Source: Mucilaginibacter terrenus (GTDB taxonomy: Bacteria > Bacteroidota > Bacteroidia > Sphingobacteriales > Sphingobacteriaceae). Taken from it: a stretch of DNA of 64,000 bases. Every line of letters begins with the position of its first letter. The stretch's first letter is position 1. Shown in pieces: positions 1 through 8,003 of this stretch. The DNA lies in the NCBI RefSeq assembly GCF_003432065.1, contig NZ_QWDE01000001.1, positions 1,426,001 through 1,490,000 of the forward strand, given 5' to 3'. A program made the position numbers and the translations under genes. The notes beneath the pieces are model-generated. The model did no database searches and was not told the origin of the DNA. It was given only the letters and a program-made list of their open reading frames with translations.

Positions 1-1079
1 ATGTTCTGGCCTTTAATCGCTCGTAGTTGCTCCCGGCTAGCCTGCAACATTCGTGTTGCTTTTAAATGAGGTTTGATAGCGGCCCATGCAATAACAGGTA
101 CAATAAAGCAAAACAACATTAAAAAAGCACTATCAACGGTAAGTAAGGGCAACCGCCAGGACGCATATCTGAATAACAAAGCACCGTCTGCACAAAGTAT
201 AATTAATATAGACAGGCATAGCATACACCACTGCTTTATAACAAACGCCTGAAGGTACAACGAATACAATACAAACACAGCCGGCAGCAAGGCTGCAAGC
301 GCGAGGTATTGTATCAGCGGGCTATTGGCACCGGCAAAGGCCGTCAGCAAAAAAGTCGTTAAAAAATAGAATAATCCTGCCTCAGCCCAACTAAGCTCAT
401 CGGTAATGTTTGCGCTATCAGAAAAAATCACCTGGTTACAATCGCTTCTCCGGTTTATAAAGCAAAATTTGTCAAGCAACGGGTTAGATATATCTATACT
501 TTTGAGCGCGAGTAACAGGCTAATCACTACGCCGGTCAACTTGAGTATTAACGACGCAAAGATGCCCGGCTTATCGGCGAAATCAGGATATTTTGCCATC
601 AGCAAGCACATCGCAGCAAACGCAGCACCTGCAATCAAAAATTTACCCCGGTAAAGTTCCCTAAGTTCACGTCGTCGTTTCACAACGTAATTTTTCTCAC
701 CGGCACCATCATTCGCTTCTGCAACTAATACCCTCCCAGAATACTGACTGTTTAGCCACTCCAGTTTAACTTTTTTGTTTGCATAAACTTCATTTACTAT
801 TGTTGCACTACCATCATCTATATTGGTTACTACTACAAACTCGCCTCCCCTGCTTTTTAAATGAGCAATAAAAGGAGTCTCGAGTTCTGTCAGACGATCA
901 ATTGGCAATTCGAATACACCATTTGGAATTAAAAAATTACCGAGCACATCTGCCAAACCAACGAAATTATAGTGCTCTGGGTGCTTATTCAGTTCGCGCT
1001 TTATACCTGTTGACGTAAGCGGCACCTTTAACCTTCGCGCCAGTTCAAACAATACGGTAGGTATGTTGTCCCCAATCAT
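1..1079 (-). CDS. VKOR-family disulfide oxidoreductase with degenerate C39 domain (partial)
   Basis: The gene runs off the left edge of the window; 359 codons are visible. Residues 1-130 align by eye with the C39 peptidase domain of the neighbouring transporter, but the catalytic Cys is replaced (GDNIPT instead of DCGPT) and the catalytic His is lost (GGEFVVV instead of NHFVVL), so this domain cannot cleave. Residues 145-335 form a multi-helix membrane domain with the VKOR signature: a loop cysteine pair C206/C214 and a CMLC redox motif at 285-288. VKOR proteins generate disulfides by passing electrons to quinone; in bacteria they often carry a C-terminal thioredoxin domain, which would lie outside the window. 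The ATG overlaps the stop of the HlyD-like gene (ATGA), so the two are translationally coupled. The likely role is to oxidise cysteines of an exported peptide. Confidence 0.85.
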   Translation of the reverse strand, partial: MIGDNIPTVLFELARRLKVPLTSTGIKRELNKHPEHYNFVGLADVLGNFLIPNGVFELPIDRLTELETPFIAHLKSRGGEFVVVTNIDDGSATIVNEVYANKKVKLEWLNSQYSGRVLVAEANDGAGEKNYVVKRRRELRELYRGKFLIAGAAFAAMCLLMAKYPDFADKPGIFASLILKLTGVVISLLLALKSIDISNPLLDKFCFINRRSDCNQVIFSDSANITDELSWAEAGLFYFLTTFLLTAFAGANSPLIQYLALAALLPAVFVLYSLYLQAFVIKQWCMLCLSILIILCADGALLFRYASWRLPLLTVDSAFLMLFCFIVPVIAWAAIKPHLKATRMLQASREQLRAIKGQN

Positions 1080-1588
1080 TTTGGCAAATGAATAAATTGT
1101 TCAGTAACCCGGTGAAGTAATGAAGCTCGAGATATCAGGATCTTCGCCTCGCCAGACATGCCCGGTAATAATGCTGGCTCGCCAGCAGTTGACGTGTTAG
1201 GAAGGCCGGTGACTTTAACACTAATTATTCCATTCTTTCCTACAACAGTATCAATAGTACTGATTGCCGCCCGCAAATCATTGTTGCCACCATCGGCTAA
1301 CGCATTCAGGTGAACATAAACCAATTGTCCGCTCTTGATTTTGCTAATGTCACGCTCAGCTATTTGAGCACTAGCAGTTAATTGACCATTAGCTTCTTCG
1401 TTGAGGTGGATAGGTGCATTGATGAAGGTGGGGTACTCTAAATAGCCTCCTAATGCCACCAGCACCATAATAATAACAGTAATGGTGCCTATGCCCCAAG
1501 CGATGATAGCCGGTGGCGGTTTTGAGATAACCTCATCTAATTCAGGGCTATTGCGTCTTTGTAAATCTCGTGTGCTATCTATTGGCAT
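1076..1588 (-). CDS. Short HlyD-like membrane fusion protein
   Basis: A 170-residue protein with a cytoplasmic N-terminus, one transmembrane helix at about 27-50, and a periplasmic beta-rich segment resembling the beta-barrel part of HlyD/LapC adaptors. HlyD adaptors are usually 350-450 residues; this one lacks the long coiled-coil hairpin and most of the lipoyl domain. It may be a reduced adaptor that links the ABC transporter to an outer-membrane partner encoded elsewhere. It lies 16 bp downstream of the transporter gene and overlaps the next gene by 4 bp, as expected for one operon. The assignment rests mainly on context and topology. Confidence 0.7.
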   Translation of the reverse strand: MPIDSTRDLQRRNSPELDEVISKPPPAIIAWGIGTITVIIMVLVALGGYLEYPTFINAPIHLNEEANGQLTASAQIAERDISKIKSGQLVYVHLNALADGGNNDLRAAISTIDTVVGKNGIISVKVTGLPNTSTAGEPALLPGMSGEAKILISRASLLHRVTEQFIHLPK

Positions 1589-1604
1589 AACCTATTCTAA
1601 TTTG

Positions 1605-3776
1605 CTATTCTCCCAATGCTAATTGATTTTTTACAAGCTTATAGTACTCGCCACGCAAGGCTATCAGTTGCTGATGTGTTCCCTGTTCAATAATGTTTCC
1701 TTTATCTAACACCACAATGTTATCCGCATTGTTTACCGTACTTAGGCGGTGTGCAACCACCACTACCGTTCTATTTTTAAAAAAACCAGCCATGTTGTCC
1801 ATTATTACACGTTCGTTTTTCGCGTCGAGGGCGTTGGTAGCCTCATCAAAGAAAATATAATCCGGATCTTTATAAACCGCCCTGGCAATGAGCAATCGCT
1901 GCCGTTGACCCTGACTTATACCATTTCCTTCGGCACCTATTACAGTATCAATGCCAAGTGGTAGGTTTTCAATCAGGTCGGTGATGTTTGCGACATTTAC
2001 GGCATGCCACAGTCTCGCCTCATTGGGGCTATCGTCCCCGACGGCTATGTTATTAGCGATAGTATCAGAAAAAATAAAACCGTCCTGCATAACCACACCA
2101 CACTTGCCACGCCATGCGCGGACACTAAACTGGCTCAACGCTGTGTCACCTATGGTAATACTGCCTGCCGATACCTCGTAAAATCCCAGCAAAAGTTTAA
2201 GCAGGGTTGTTTTACCACTACCGCTCATGCCTACAATTGCGGTGGTTTTGCCTTGCGGTATTTCTAAAAATAATTCCTTTAAAACCGGTTCGTTTCCTGC
2301 TCCCGGATAGGTGAATGATAGATTTTTGATCGTGATACTTTTATCCTGCGGTAAGTTATATATCAGCTCCTTTCCTACAGGTTCTTCGTCGGCAACGCCC
2401 TGTATATCATTCAACCGTTCAAGGCTTATCCGCGCATCCTGAAAGGACCTAATGAAGCCCAGCATCTGTTCTATCGGGCCATTCAGCTGTCCTATAATAT
2501 ATTGCACTGCCACCATTCCGCCCAGAGTGAGGTGCCCCTCTATCACAGCTTTAGCGCTTAAAAACGTCACAAGGATATTTTTACCTTCGTTGATTAATGT
2601 TGAGCCGCCTTGCTGGTACTGACTTAATGCAAGGCTTTTTACACTAAACCTGAATAAACTGGCCTGTAGCCGTTCCCACTCCCACCGTTTTTGACGTTCG
2701 CAATTGTTCAGCTTAATTTCCTGCATGCCACCAATCAACTGCACTACATTACTTTGTGTGCGGGAAGAAATGTCGAAACTTTTATAATTTAACTCACGCC
2801 GTGCTTTTAAGAAAAGATTTATCCAAACAAGGTAGCCTATACCACTAACTACAAAAACCACAAAAATGGTGGCATTGTACAAGACCAATACAACCGAAAA
2901 TACTACCAAATTAATAAGCGAAAAGATTGTGTTAAGTGCCGACCCGGTTAAGAAGGTCTCTATATTACGCTGGTCGCTCATCCGCTGCATGATATCGCCC
3001 GTTTTCTTAGTGTCAAAAAAGCTCATGGGCAAACGCATAAGCTTTATTAAAAAGTCCGTCAAGATGGAAAGGTTAATCCGTGTACTCACGTGAAGAAGGA
3101 TCCAGGAACGTAAAAATTCTACAGTTACACGGCCAAGGACAAGCGCTGTTTGAGCGATAAGTATAATGTAAATAAAACCGAGATCGCGGGTTTGTACTCC
3201 AACATCAACAATAGCCTGTGTTAAAAAGGGAAATATCAGCTGAAGGATACTGCCTAAAGCAAGGCTCAAACACAACTGTGTGATAAGGCTACGGTACTTG
3301 GATACGTAGCGAAGCAAAGTTTTCCAGTTGAGTACGTCTCTCTCGTGCTCCTGCGTATAAAAGTTTGGCGTTGGGCTTAGCATTAGAGCAATGCCCGCAC
3401 CACTTTCACTCCAACCCCTGTTAAAATCTACCTGATTAAGCGTAACCAAACCACCCGAAGGATCTGAAAGATAGTACTGATCATTCCTAATCTTATAAAG
3501 CACCACAAAATGGTTGTTTTTCCAGTGGAGGATGCAAGGGAGGTCTGCAGTCTTCAACTGTTCCGGCTTTAGCCGTAGACTGAGTGACCGAAATCCGATT
3601 TTCTCGGCAGCCTCACTAATACCTAGTAGGTTAACGCCGTCTTTATTAATTTGACAATAATTGCGCAGAACACCCAAACTGATGTCGCGCCTGTAGTATT
3701 TGGCCACTATACGCAGGCAAGTAGGCCCGCAATCCATCGTATCGAGTTGCTTGAAATTAGGAAATGATGTTAACAT
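1605..3776 (-). CDS. Peptidase-containing ABC transporter (C39, bacteriocin-type)
   Basis: A 723-residue bifunctional exporter that removes a double-glycine-type leader and pumps the mature peptide across the inner membrane. The N-terminal C39 cysteine peptidase is intact: Q10, C16 (DCGPTCL), H89 (NHFVVL) and D105 (SDPSGG). Six membrane helices occupy roughly 150-440. The nucleotide-binding domain follows, with Walker A near 516 (GMSGSGKTT), an ABC signature near 620 (ISQGQRQR), Walker B (YIFFDEATNALD) and the switch His (VAHRLS). Length and order are normal for PCAT proteins. It is the second gene of the minus-strand operon, 43 bp after the glycosyltransferase. Its substrate is a peptide with a GG-like leader, not seen in this window. 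Confidence 0.95.
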   Translation of the reverse strand: MLTSFPNFKQLDTMDCGPTCLRIVAKYYRRDISLGVLRNYCQINKDGVNLLGISEAAEKIGFRSLSLRLKPEQLKTADLPCILHWKNNHFVVLYKIRNDQYYLSDPSGGLVTLNQVDFNRGWSESGAGIALMLSPTPNFYTQEHERDVLNWKTLLRYVSKYRSLITQLCLSLALGSILQLIFPFLTQAIVDVGVQTRDLGFIYIILIAQTALVLGRVTVEFLRSWILLHVSTRINLSILTDFLIKLMRLPMSFFDTKKTGDIMQRMSDQRNIETFLTGSALNTIFSLINLVVFSVVLVLYNATIFVVFVVSGIGYLVWINLFLKARRELNYKSFDISSRTQSNVVQLIGGMQEIKLNNCERQKRWEWERLQASLFRFSVKSLALSQYQQGGSTLINEGKNILVTFLSAKAVIEGHLTLGGMVAVQYIIGQLNGPIEQMLGFIRSFQDARISLERLNDIQGVADEEPVGKELIYNLPQDKSITIKNLSFTYPGAGNEPVLKELFLEIPQGKTTAIVGMSGSGKTTLLKLLLGFYEVSAGSITIGDTALSQFSVRAWRGKCGVVMQDGFIFSDTIANNIAVGDDSPNEARLWHAVNVANITDLIENLPLGIDTVIGAEGNGISQGQRQRLLIARAVYKDPDYIFFDEATNALDAKNERVIMDNMAGFFKNRTVVVVAHRLSTVNNADNIVVLDKGNIIEQGTHQQLIALRGEYYKLVKNQLALGE

Positions 3777-3819
3777 AGGTGGCCCCTAAAGGCTTATTGG
3801 CGATCCAATATACGAAAAC

Positions 3820-4857
3820 TCATGAGTGGTTCATCATCAATGCCATATTCTTTTTTAAAGTTTCAATATCAATATAGAAATCACCAAAAAAGTAATCATC
3901 GGGCTCATTAACAGGAGCACTTATCTGTGCATAATACTGGTGGCCCAAAGCGTCTGCCTCATACCAAAACACAAAGCTTGGTCTATCAAGGTCATTGGTT
4001 TTTGCTTTTAAAATTTCCAAGACGCTGCCCCCTTCAGGCATAAACATCATATTGGTAAGCCCGGAGCCATGTATAGATACAAGGTACTTAACATGACCAT
4101 ACAAACGTACCTGTTCTAAAAAGGTATAATCTTCATTATACACCGTTTTAAAGCCATATTGAGTCATAACCTTTTCAACCAAGTCTTCGTTAAACACTTT
4201 TTTACGAGCTGCCTTACGGCGGCTTAGATAAATTTTATCACCGATATTTATATCTGCAATATTTTCTATTGCATATTTACTATAAAATGCAGCCAACTCC
4301 TTTAGCTCGAGTTTATCGTAAGAATCGCAAAGTGGCTTAATGCGCGGTAACCTCAATTTAGGTACCATCAGGCTTTTTCCCCGAGGGATAACAAACATAT
4401 TTTGCACATTGAACGGAAGCAATGACCCGCTTATAAAATCTGTTTTAATATAGTGTTCGGGAATTAATAAGACTACGTCCTTTAACTGGTCTCGTACCCG
4501 CCAAAGCCGTGGGATACATTCGCAAAGCCAATGGTAGTAATTGTACCATGGGTGATGTATTAGTAAATAGCGCTTATGCTCATCCATTTCAATCAGATTT
4601 TCCGGGTGGTCAGATGCATCCTGGTAGTAATTCATAGTTTCTGCAACGTAGCCTGCCATTTGATAGGGATGATCGTGATGACAGTCGCTGATAAGCCCAT
4701 CTTCATTGGCACAAAAACCGGTATAAGTAACAAAAACTTCCTCCAAGTCTAATACTGGCAGATTACTAATCTTGTAGGTTTTATAAGGCTCAAATAAATG
4801 CCTGTCAGACGGTTGTAAGTTTTTTGGAAGTGCAACATTTACGGTAGTAATACTCAT
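3820..4857 (-). CDS. Glycosyltransferase family 61 protein
   Basis: A 345-residue cytosolic glycosyltransferase of the GT61 (DUF563) type. Recognisable segments are an aromatic HPWYNYYHWLCECIPRLW block in the first third and the C-terminal SIHGSGLTNMMFMP...LEI motif, which is the hallmark of the family. GT61 enzymes transfer sugars such as xylose or GlcNAc to glycans or proteins. It is the first gene of an operon with a peptide exporter and a disulfide-forming enzyme, which suggests that its acceptor is the exported peptide. No signal peptide is present, so modification would precede export. An 18-bp perfect palindrome lies 63-80 bp upstream of the start. Confidence 0.88.
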   Translation of the reverse strand: MSITTVNVALPKNLQPSDRHLFEPYKTYKISNLPVLDLEEVFVTYTGFCANEDGLISDCHHDHPYQMAGYVAETMNYYQDASDHPENLIEMDEHKRYLLIHHPWYNYYHWLCECIPRLWRVRDQLKDVVLLIPEHYIKTDFISGSLLPFNVQNMFVIPRGKSLMVPKLRLPRIKPLCDSYDKLELKELAAFYSKYAIENIADINIGDKIYLSRRKAARKKVFNEDLVEKVMTQYGFKTVYNEDYTFLEQVRLYGHVKYLVSIHGSGLTNMMFMPEGGSVLEILKAKTNDLDRPSFVFWYEADALGHQYYAQISAPVNEPDDYFFGDFYIDIETLKKNMALMMNHS

Positions 4858-4919
4858 GTGGGCAAATTACTAAACATGCCTAACAGTTCCTATGGCTGGT
4901 ATAATCTGTTGAAGTTTAA

Positions 4920-4937
4920 ACGATGTAATTACATCGT
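4920..4937. promoter_or_regulatory. Perfect 18-bp palindrome upstream of the export operon
   Basis: ACGATGTAATTACATCGT reads identically on both strands. It lies 63-80 bp before the start of the GT61 gene, a suitable place for an operator controlling the export operon. The binding protein is unknown. It differs from the AACG-NN-AT-NN-CGTT family elsewhere in the window by its longer spacer between the ACG/CGT ends. Confidence 0.55.
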
Positions 4938-5065
4938 ATGAGTTGTTGAAAGTTGAGTGCCCGCTTTTTTCAGTTCAAGAAGGTACCAGGACTTTTATTG
5001 AAACCTCATCAACGTTTAAGAGCTCTGCGCTATTTCAAACAAGTTTTAACTATTCCCATCAAACA

Positions 5066-5098
5066 AAAACCCCGTAAATATGTGGTTTACGGGGTTTT
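5066..5098. terminator. Bidirectional rho-independent terminator
   Basis: Perfect 13-bp inverted repeat (AAAACCCCGTAAA / TTTACGGGGTTTT) around a 7-nt loop. The A-tract and T-tract at the two ends make it functional in both directions. It lies 350 bp past the pirin/pseudo-receiver genes. It also follows directly the tRNA-like 3' end on the minus strand, the position where a tRNA terminator is normally found. Confidence 0.8.
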
Positions 5099-5122
5099 GA
5101 TAAATTTCGACACTCAATTCAG

Positions 5123-5144
5123 CGGTGAAGGAGGGATTGGAACC
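5123..5144 (-). other. Possible tRNA 3'-end remnant (attachment-site-like)
   Basis: On the minus strand this 22-bp segment (GGTTCC...TTCACCG) resembles the T-arm and acceptor end of a serine-type tRNA, but the T-stem is imperfect (only three of five pairs form) and no matching 5' half can be found within 100 bp. Such 3' fragments are left where elements integrate into tRNA genes. A terminator follows it. This is a suggestion only. Confidence 0.3.
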
Positions 5145-5445
5145 TTTCTGCTAACCGTCGGAAAATTAACGTCTTATAATCTCAAATATTTACTACTCTC
5201 GAAATTACTCTCTAAAGTCTGTAAGTGTTTTAATCGTTTCTTAAAGATAATAATTAGAATCAAATGGCGCAAGTGTAAATTTTCTTGGGAAGATATTGCC
5301 AAAATTAGCTTCTTAAATTGAAAATAAACAATTTGATAAAGTTGCATTTCTGAACCATTAACTTAGGTAAGTTAAAAAGAGGTTGTGTAAAAAAAACGAC
5401 CTTCCATGTGAAAACGATCTACAATCATTTAAGATCAATGTGTGC

Positions 5446-5745
5446 TTAAATACACAGTGTTTGCCTTACCTCAGAAAATAAAAGACCGCTTCCGCCTCCA
5501 TAGTGTATGCATACCTTTGTTTCGGGATAGTTCTCGGCAACATAAATGGTAAAGGAATCTTCATCAAGTGATGATAGCCCGTTACCCAATAAAACGAGAT
5601 CAAAACGCTGGCCTAGTAAAGATTTGGCGGTAGTAATGGAATTCGCACCCAGGGCATTCCAGTTTTCCCTGCTGTTAAGCAAACGAAGCATCGTGGATAG
5701 AATTCCGTCGTGAGAACTGACAACAAGTAAATTTATTTCTCTCAT
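5446..5745 (-). CDS. Response-regulator receiver-like protein without phosphorylation site
   Basis: A 99-residue protein with a CheY-like fold pattern: a hydrophobic first strand with SHDG, and a third strand FDLVLLGNG. In a working receiver the end of that third strand carries the phosphorylated Asp (DLVLLD); here it is Gly. The C-terminus is short, so the last strand and helix are incomplete. It lies 1 bp downstream of the pirin gene and is certainly co-transcribed with it. It is likely a phosphorylation-independent pseudo-receiver acting as a binding domain; the partner is not evident. Confidence 0.65.
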   Translation of the reverse strand: MREINLLVVSSHDGILSTMLRLLNSRENWNALGANSITTAKSLLGQRFDLVLLGNGLSSLDEDSFTIYVAENYPETKVCIHYGGGSGLLFSEVRQTLCI

Positions 5746-5746
5746 C

Positions 5747-6457
5747 TTAGTATTTCATCGGCACTTCCATCAACAGAACTTTGCTTCCCATTGTAACAGT
5801 TAAAGGCACTTCACCAATCTCCCAAATACCCAACCCGTCCCGAGCTTGCAGAGTGCAATCTGCTGTGATTACGCTACCAGCTATAACAAAAATATATAAG
5901 CCGTCACTTGGATTTTTCATCTTATAGGTGAGTGACATGTCTTTATCAAACTCCCCCATATGAAACCATGCCTGCTGGTGTATCCAAACCCCCGAATCAT
6001 CCTCACTTGACGATAGCACCTGATGGAGTACATTCTTGTCACCAAACGGAATTACGTACTGATCATACCTAGGCGTTACATTTCTCTTATCCGGGTAAAG
6101 CCATATCTGGAGAAACTCTACATCAAGGTTTTCATCCTGGTTATATTCAGTGTGATAGATTCCTGTCCCGGCGCTCATTGCTTGAACTTCTCCGGGCCGG
6201 ATTATTGCTGAGTTACCCAGACTGTCCATATGTACCAGACCACCCTTTAGTGGAATAGAAATAATTTCCATGTTGTCATGCGGATGTTCGCCAAAACCCC
6301 GTCCTCCTTTTACCTTATCATCATTTAGGACACGTAATGCACCAAATCCGATTCTGTCGGGGTTGTAATATCCGGAAAAGCTAAATGAATGGTTACTTTT
6401 CAACCAGTCATGATCAGCAAATCCTCTGCTGCCTGCACTATGAAAAACTGTTTTCAT
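5747..6457 (-). CDS. Pirin family protein (YhhW-like bicupin)
   Basis: A 236-residue cytosolic bicupin. The N-terminal cupin keeps the four metal ligands of pirins: H58 and H60 in GEHPHDNME, and H102 and E104 in GIYHTEYN. The second cupin lacks ligands, as usual for the family. Some pirins, such as E. coli YhhW, have quercetin 2,3-dioxygenase activity; the physiological substrate here cannot be told from sequence. The pseudo-receiver gene follows after 1 bp. The start is the first in-frame ATG and matches the family N-terminus (SRGFADHDWL). Confidence 0.93.
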   Translation of the reverse strand: MKTVFHSAGSRGFADHDWLKSNHSFSFSGYYNPDRIGFGALRVLNDDKVKGGRGFGEHPHDNMEIISIPLKGGLVHMDSLGNSAIIRPGEVQAMSAGTGIYHTEYNQDENLDVEFLQIWLYPDKRNVTPRYDQYVIPFGDKNVLHQVLSSSEDDSGVWIHQQAWFHMGEFDKDMSLTYKMKNPSDGLYIFVIAGSVITADCTLQARDGLGIWEIGEVPLTVTMGSKVLLMEVPMKY

Positions 6458-6923
6458 GTCGATTATTAGTTAAAGGAAAGTGATATTAATAAACAAAGCT
6501 ATTGTAAAAAATAGATGTTTGAACATTTATTTTATATCATTGCTCCAGGTTGACATAGTTCAACTAGAGGATTAAGGTCTATTCTTTACATAAAACTAAA
6601 ATAGTCTGCAATTTTTGAATATTATTCAACAAACCAAATAGATAATCTATTTGGCTCCCCTTCCATTCCAAACTTTAATCTATTAGGTCGATACAGCATT
6701 TTATCAGGATTATAGATGCTGTAATTTGCTTCAACGATATCTCGTTGTAATCATTTTTAGCGCACTAAATATCGTCAATCTAAAATATTAATAAAACTTA
6801 AATAAATGATTTTCAATGGTATATGTAGATGGATTGAACTTTGTTTAGCCTAATAAGATTGGGGTTATCTCAAAACCTATGTTCTAAGCTTCATTCAAAA
6901 TTTTTGAAATCTATATCTTGATA
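6458..6923. other. Divergent intergenic region, pirin / deacetylase
   Basis: A 466-bp AT-rich region between two divergent genes. It contains one of the best copies of the recurring palindrome (6732-6747). A weak -24/-12-like sequence (TGGATTG-AACT-TTGTT, about 6830-6845) lies between the palindrome and the deacetylase gene. No ORF of interest is seen. Confidence 0.55.
6732..6747. promoter_or_regulatory. Palindromic site, AACG-NN-AT-NN-CGTT family
   Basis: CAACGATATCTCGTTG has perfect 6-bp arms (CAACGA/TCGTTG). It lies about 180 bp upstream of the deacetylase start and is among the most symmetric members of a family that recurs in at least six intergenic regions of the window. Confidence 0.6.
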
Positions 6924-7886
6924 ATGAGCACACGCAAAGAATTTTTAAAAAACGCATCGCTGTTAGGGGCGGGTGCAATGTTTATTCCAAAAACACTTTT
7001 TTCAGAACCAACCGACAAGAGTGTTATTACTCGGGAACCAACTGGCTGGAGTGATGGAACACGCCTAATTATCTCAATCTCTATGCAGTTTGAAGCAGGT
7101 GGCGAACCAGAATTTGGTTTTGACAGTCCCTTTCCTGCAAATTTAAAAACCGGCTTTCCCGACCTGCCTGCAAAAACGTGGTTTACCTATGGCTATAAAG
7201 AGGGAATATCGAGGATGTTAGATCTTTGGGACAAACATAATATCAAAGTCACCAGTCACGTCATTGGAGGTGCTGCTCAAAAAAGTCCTGATCTGACACG
7301 TGAGATAGCAAAACGTGGTCATGAGATATCAGGTCACGGTTTATACTGGACTCCTGAATATGCTATGAGCTACGAGGAAGAAAAGAAGTTCATCAAAGAC
7401 AGCGTGGACCTTATAAAAAACATTACCGGGCAAACGACGACAGGTTATAATTGTAATTGGCTAAGAAGAAGTAAAAACACAATAAAAATACTTCAGGAAT
7501 TAGGATTTACCTATCATATCGACGATTTAAGCCGGGATGAGCCATTTTTAATACCTGTTGAAGGAAAGAAGTTTGTCGTGGTACCTTACACTCTCCGTTG
7601 TAACGATATTTTATTGCTGGAAGGACGAAATTTTTCATCCACTCAATTTCTTGAAACGTTAAAGTTAGAATTTGACCAATTATACAAGGAAGGGGCTACC
7701 AAAAAGAGAATGATGTCATTTAGTGCCCACGACCGGATTAGCGGGACTCCAGCGCAGGTGAATGTTATGGATCAGTTTTTAAAATATGCTCTACAACATG
7801 AAGGTGTAAAGGTTATGAGAAAGGACGATATTGCTAAATTGACAATGAACGATAAAACATCATTGATCGATCCTGATTACCATTAA
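6924..7886 (+). CDS. Polysaccharide deacetylase (PuuE-like)
   Basis: A 320-residue exported protein. The N-terminus (STRKEFLKNASLLGAGAMF) is a Tat-like or lipoprotein-free signal sequence typical of Bacteroidota. The body follows the NodB/PuuE carbohydrate esterase 4 pattern: strand ISISMQFEAGGEPEFG, and the SHVIGG and GHEISGHG (H133, H138) segments that supply metal ligands. PuuE-type members act on allantoin or other amides rather than chitin, so the substrate is open. I chose ATG 6924 because the in-frame upstream codon 6918 is TTG. The gene stands alone between a palindromic site upstream and a terminator downstream. Confidence 0.85.
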   Translation: MSTRKEFLKNASLLGAGAMFIPKTLFSEPTDKSVITREPTGWSDGTRLIISISMQFEAGGEPEFGFDSPFPANLKTGFPDLPAKTWFTYGYKEGISRMLDLWDKHNIKVTSHVIGGAAQKSPDLTREIAKRGHEISGHGLYWTPEYAMSYEEEKKFIKDSVDLIKNITGQTTTGYNCNWLRRSKNTIKILQELGFTYHIDDLSRDEPFLIPVEGKKFVVVPYTLRCNDILLLEGRNFSSTQFLETLKLEFDQLYKEGATKKRMMSFSAHDRISGTPAQVNVMDQFLKYALQHEGVKVMRKDDIAKLTMNDKTSLIDPDYH

Positions 7887-7931
7887 ACCGATCATAATTC
7901 TTAATTTTTATTGACTTTAAAAAAGTATTGA

Positions 7932-7968
7932 AATGAGGGCTACTCAGTATTGAAGTCCTCATTTTTTT
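7932..7968 (+). terminator. Rho-independent terminator after the deacetylase gene
   Basis: Inverted repeat AATGAGG / CCTCATT separated by 18 nt and followed by a run of seven T. It lies 46 bp downstream of the deacetylase stop codon. Confidence 0.75.
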
Positions 7969-8003
7969 ATTATTGCAGTGTAAACATTGTGTGGCAATTT
8001 CGT

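Larger units (their letters stand above)
4858..5445. other. Intergenic region upstream of the export operon
   Basis: This 588-bp stretch holds no convincing gene. I searched the minus strand upstream of the glycosyltransferase for a short peptide with a Gly-Gly-type leader and found only ORFs under 20 codons. It contains an 18-bp palindrome (4920-4937), a strong hairpin (5066-5098) and a tRNA-3'-end-like sequence (5123-5144), each listed separately. A 122-codon plus-strand ORF crosses the hairpin and the tRNA-like segment and has no recognisable protein features. Confidence 0.6.

Noticed and set aside
4953..5321. 122-codon plus-strand ORF upstream of the export operon
   Set aside because: It runs through the strong terminator hairpin and the tRNA-like segment, has no recognisable motif and is basic/hydrophobic in a random way.
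4858..5445. Search for a GG-leader precursor peptide of the C39 exporter
   Set aside because: Only ORFs of fewer than 20 codons were found on the minus strand, none with a leader-like sequence or a Gly-Gly site.
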